Shown here piece by piece: positions 60,780 to 64,000 of a DNA stretch of 64,000 nucleotides. The notes beneath the pieces were generated by a model, which ran no database searches, had not been told where the DNA came from, and saw only the letters and a list, made by a program, of their open reading frames with translations. This DNA comes from Ananas comosus (lineage: Eukaryota; Streptophyta; Magnoliopsida; Poales; Bromeliaceae). Within the stretch, counting starts at the first letter, position 1, and every line of letters starts with the position of its first letter. Made by a program: the position numbers and the translations under genes. The DNA lies in assembly GCF_001540865.1 (NCBI RefSeq), contig NW_017893362.1, positions 26,030-90,029 on the forward strand. The letters are read 5' to 3'.

Positions 60780-62040
60780 ACGATGGCGCTGGCGATGGAC
60801 CCCTCGGACAGTCCGATTGGAAGTGGCCCTCCTGGCCACACAGGTAGCACCTGCCCCGACTGCGTGAACACTACCGTGGGTAATGAGGACCACTACAGAT
60901 GACGCAGCGCGGAGCCTGGCGACAATCGGGTCCTCCTCTAGACGAGCCACGTCCTCGTGACTTGCTTCGGCTCCTGGGATGCCTCAGCTGCCTCCGTGAG
61001 TGCGCCAGACTCGCACACTCAGCCGCCGGCCTCTTGCCCTTCCCCTTTTCCAAACTCTCGCAACGTTCCTGAAGATCTGCCGCTCCTGCCTCCACAATGA
61101 GTGCGCGGTTCACAACCTCCCAGTAGGTTTAGAGGTTGGAGGACTGCACCAACCGAAAGATCGAAGGCCGCAATCCACGCTAAAAAATGCGGGCCTTGTC
61201 CTCGTCATCGCGCACTACGAAGGGTACACAGTGGAGTAGCCGAAAAAACTCCCTCTCGTACTCGGTCACAGTCCGCTCCTCCTTGCGCAAGCTGCGCAAA
61301 TCCTGTTCCATCTTCCTCTTGACGCTAGTAGGGAAGTAGTGCGCCAGAAGAAGCTCCTTGAATTTCTTCCACGAAATTGCTGCCATATCAGTGTTGGGTT
61401 TATCCTGGATATCCAACCACCAACGGTAGGCCTCGCCGTCCAAATGATGTGTGGCGAGCCAAACTCTATCCCTTTGAGCAACGAAGGTATCTTGAAAAAG
61501 CTTCTCTATGTGCATCAACCACTTCTCAACAATCCAGTGGTCGACCTTCTCGCCGTCAAAGATCCTTGGACTGCACCTCCTGAACTTGCTGAGGCGATCC
61601 ATGAGCCGATCACGCTCGGCTCCCTCGGCCATCACAGGGAAAGCTGCCCTCGCCGCAGGTATCTGAACCGGTGGTACTGCAACCACCTGCTCCCGTGGTG
61701 CGGTCGCCGATGCTGCACGCGAAGAACTGGGCGCGGGGGACTACACCCTCGGCGCGATGTCCACTACGGGTGCTAGCAGTGTGGGAACCTGGGTCTCCCT
61801 AGAAGCTGCCGCTTGCTGTAGCAAGAGGTCCTCCAGATGCTTCATCCGTGCCTCCTGCCGCTGAGCCACCTCGGCTTGTCGCTGCACCGCCGTCACCTGC
61901 TGTGCCACAAGATCAGTGAGGACCGCAAGTTGAGACCTCAAGTTGCGGACCTCACTAGATCCGGAAGTAGCGGAGGTCTCGACCTCCTCGAGGTGTGCCG
62001 CATCATCCGCTCCAGCAGATTGGGAGCGTGTAATCGGCAT
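60780..62040 (-). pseudogene. gag: gag of the same minus element, with stops and an intact zinc knuckle
   Basis: ATG at 62040 (MPITRSQSAGADDAAHLEEV; a GTG two codons upstream is less likely). Stop after IAPRV (about 61741), then the gag core RIFDGEKVDHWIVEKWLMHI, YRWWLDI, HYFPTSVKRKMEQDLRSLRK. A stop at about 61180 before RGLRP-like sequence. Further along NRALIVEAGAADLQERCESL, and CYLCGQEGHFQSDC at 60808-60849, a complete C-x2-C-x4-H-x4-C nucleic-acid-binding knuckle. Frame changes occur between these blocks. Confidence 0.88.
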
Positions 62041-62360
62041 CGTCACTACAAAGCATAAAAGCGCAAGTTAGTAACCCGCGCTATCGCATCCCCGCTCAAA
62101 ATAGACAAAACCCAAATCTTGCGAAAGTAAGGAAGTTTTCTTCACTACTAACTCCCGATGTTACGTTGTCGGCCGTCAACGTAACCCTCCGCGAAGTTAG
62201 AAGCCATTCACTCCAATCGAACCCTAACTTTTTAGAGTTATCAAGATACCCAATCAATTCACTTTCGCTCACAAATCAAATAGACCCCGTCTCTCACGAG
62301 CCTATTTTCTATAGTCCGACCGGCCTAAGGTTTACTAGGTCCTCTAAAACTCAACCCTAG

Positions 62361-62375
62361 GCTCTGATACCAAAT
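62361..62375 (-). promoter_or_regulatory. Primer binding site, tRNA-iMet, exact
   Basis: Reverse complement TTTGGTATCAGAGCC, 6 bp from the LTR end at 62382. The 320-bp leader (62041-62360) has no gene. Confidence 0.92.
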
Positions 62376-62381
62376 TAATCT

Positions 62382-63485
62382 GTCACGCCCCGGGACCGGC
62401 GGAGGCCCTCCCGGTAGCACGCCCAGACCCGTCATATGTCCACACATATAAGGCGTCTACAACAACAGCAAAAATAAGGCAAGGGATATGAAGATAAGAA
62501 GGAACAATAACTAATGATATCAGAGCAAGTATAACCGCTAATACTAGTAACAGCAGTGGAAGAAAAGAACTACTCAACTAAAGTAAATATAAAGTAATAC
62601 AATATCCATCTCCAGAAATACACAAAAAGGGGTGGTCTCTATACATGGTACAACTCTCAACCTCTCCAAAAAGAAACAACGAGAGGTAGACCACCTATCA
62701 ACGCGTTCTCGATAGCAAGCTAGCTCGAGGCGATACCCTTTCTGCGGTCCCTAGCCTCTCCCGGCGTGGAAGGCTCTGAAAAAAATATCAAGAAAAAGAG
62801 GGCGTGAGAACTATAATTTATAGTTTTTAGTGGGCAATTACTGACCTCAGCTCAATGCACCACTAGGCCCCAAAAGAAAAGGGTAAGTCCAAAAGCAACA
62901 ATGATAATAATTAGATTGCATTTATGAAAGCATAAATAGAATGCTAAACTACTATGCCGCAAGTAAACATGATGTCAATGTGTTGTACATCTACTCTATC
63001 ATGATAAAGTATGTCCAATGCATGATTAATATGTCCCAACATGGCCAGCAATAGGCATTATGATCCATTCTATCAATATATGATGAATATACTCTATCAT
63101 GGCAACCAAGTATACTATGATACAACAAGTAAAACTATCAAGTATATTACATATCCCAATGCTACGCCATAAGCATGTCAAAGTAATCTGACTATTAAGT
63201 CTATCTAGTAGTGATTGTCACATCCCGTTTTAATGTTATTTTACATTATGTTCTAGGACCTACATAAGTGTAGTCCAGCTTGTGCCGCCTAAGTGTCGGT
63301 AGTAGCTCTAGCATTCCCACTCTAGGAATGAGTCTATCCTTCCCGACCCCGTAGGTTTCTCGATACGGCATGAGCGAGCATAAGTCGCGTAGGCCAACTC
63401 TCGAGTGCCGGCTTGTAGGGAGCGACCCTCACAAGCATGTGAGAATAAGCACAAATGGCAAACAAGTATAGTCATCGTCGCAAGA
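62382..63485 (-). mobile_element. 5' LTR of the minus element, interrupted at 63485
   Basis: TGTCACGCCCCGGGACCGGC start next to the PBS. Stem-loop module at 62805-62832 with one arm decayed (GAACTATAATTTATAGTTTT). GC-rich core at 63270-63480. Broken by another LTR at 63486; the rest would lie beyond the window. Confidence 0.88.
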
Positions 63486-64000
63486 TGTCACGCCCAGGGA
63501 CCGATACCAATTTGTGCCGGCCCGAGCACGTCGAACAGACGCCGAACAGACAGAGTTTCCCTTGTCCGCCCATGGCTCATCACATGTACAATTTCAAATA
63601 AGAAGTGCACTAGCGGAAACATACAAATACGGCTTACACGAGGGTAAGCAATAGCCACGAGTGAAAGAAAAAGGAAACTAAACATTCACTTGTACTATGA
63701 TTCATTTTTTATCATATACATTGCATTCATCTTGTACATTTTCGAATTCCTTACATTTCATTTCATCATTTCTTTCTAACATCACATTTACCTCAAAATA
63801 CACATTACATTCTTTTCTTTACATCACTAACCATCAAGTACAAAAGATGATAGAGGGTAACTACTACAAAATGTAAACCCAACTCTGGTGGCCTCTGACT
63901 AAGGCGCGATACCTTTACCTCGGTCGCTCGCCGGCTCGCTCGGTCCCGGCTCTGTGGAAATAGTGGGGTGAGAACTACAACAAAGTTCCCAGTGGGTTCG
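63486..64000 (-). mobile_element. Minus LTR of another family, runs off the right edge
   Basis: Starts TGTCACGCCCAGGGACCGAT. CAGACAGAGTTTCCCTTGTC recalls the second family. Stem-loop module GAACT-ACAACAA-AGTTC at 63972-63988 with flanks GGGGTGA and CCAGTGGG. Left target site would be CAAGA (63481-63485). No gene. Confidence 0.75.

Overview
The window is nuclear DNA of a flowering plant, probably a monocot. The evidence is a spliced plant gene at the left edge (monodehydroascorbate reductase, GT-AG introns) followed by about 60 kb of nested Ty3/gypsy LTR retrotransposons whose polyprotein matches the chromovirus Tekay/Del type (integrase with a GPY motif and a chromodomain-like tail, tRNA-iMet primer binding site). 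Pineapple-like genomes come to mind, but this is only a guess and no sequence feature here proves it.

Layout. 1-340 holds the right part of a small inverted-repeat element. 782-3095 (minus) holds exons 1-4 of the reductase gene, which runs off the left edge. 3096-3950 is promoter and gene-free spacer. From 3951 to 64000 almost every base is LTR retrotransposon. 3951-15775 is a nest of plus and minus LTRs, including a solo LTR with a perfect target duplication (5714-8163) and a minus element with a decayed gag (11185-15029). 15782-26971 is a second, indel-ridden copy of 4736-15775. It looks like uncorrected long-read sequence rather than a real duplication, and it runs on to a 25-N gap at 28955-28979. 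32105-45450 is the best element: 5' LTR, PBS, gag, protease, RT, RNase H, integrase, chromodomain-like tail, polypurine tract and a truncated 3' LTR. It is split inside RNase H by a solo LTR, which is itself split by a second solo LTR. 45451-52629 holds plus LTRs of related but different families and a decayed gag (50881-51800). 52709-59930 is a long minus LTR with a solo LTR of another family inside it (55278-58603, TSD GGGAC). 59931-62381 is a minus gag-protease-RT remnant with its PBS and 5' LTR, and the window ends in yet another LTR.

No retrotransposon reading frame is intact. Nonsense codons are mostly of the CAG/CAA-to-stop and TGG-to-TAG type, as expected for methylated, silenced copies. 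The only likely functional gene is the reductase, a stromal/cytosolic-type enzyme that recycles ascorbate.

The most interesting non-coding signals are in the LTRs. One is a stem-loop module (CCCACTGG, stem, loop, stem, CTCACC) that keeps its pairing while its stem sequence changes between families. The other is clustered short palindromes with an ACCGGT core upstream of the promoter, in two alternative versions. The most important practical finding is the noisy duplication at 15782-26971.
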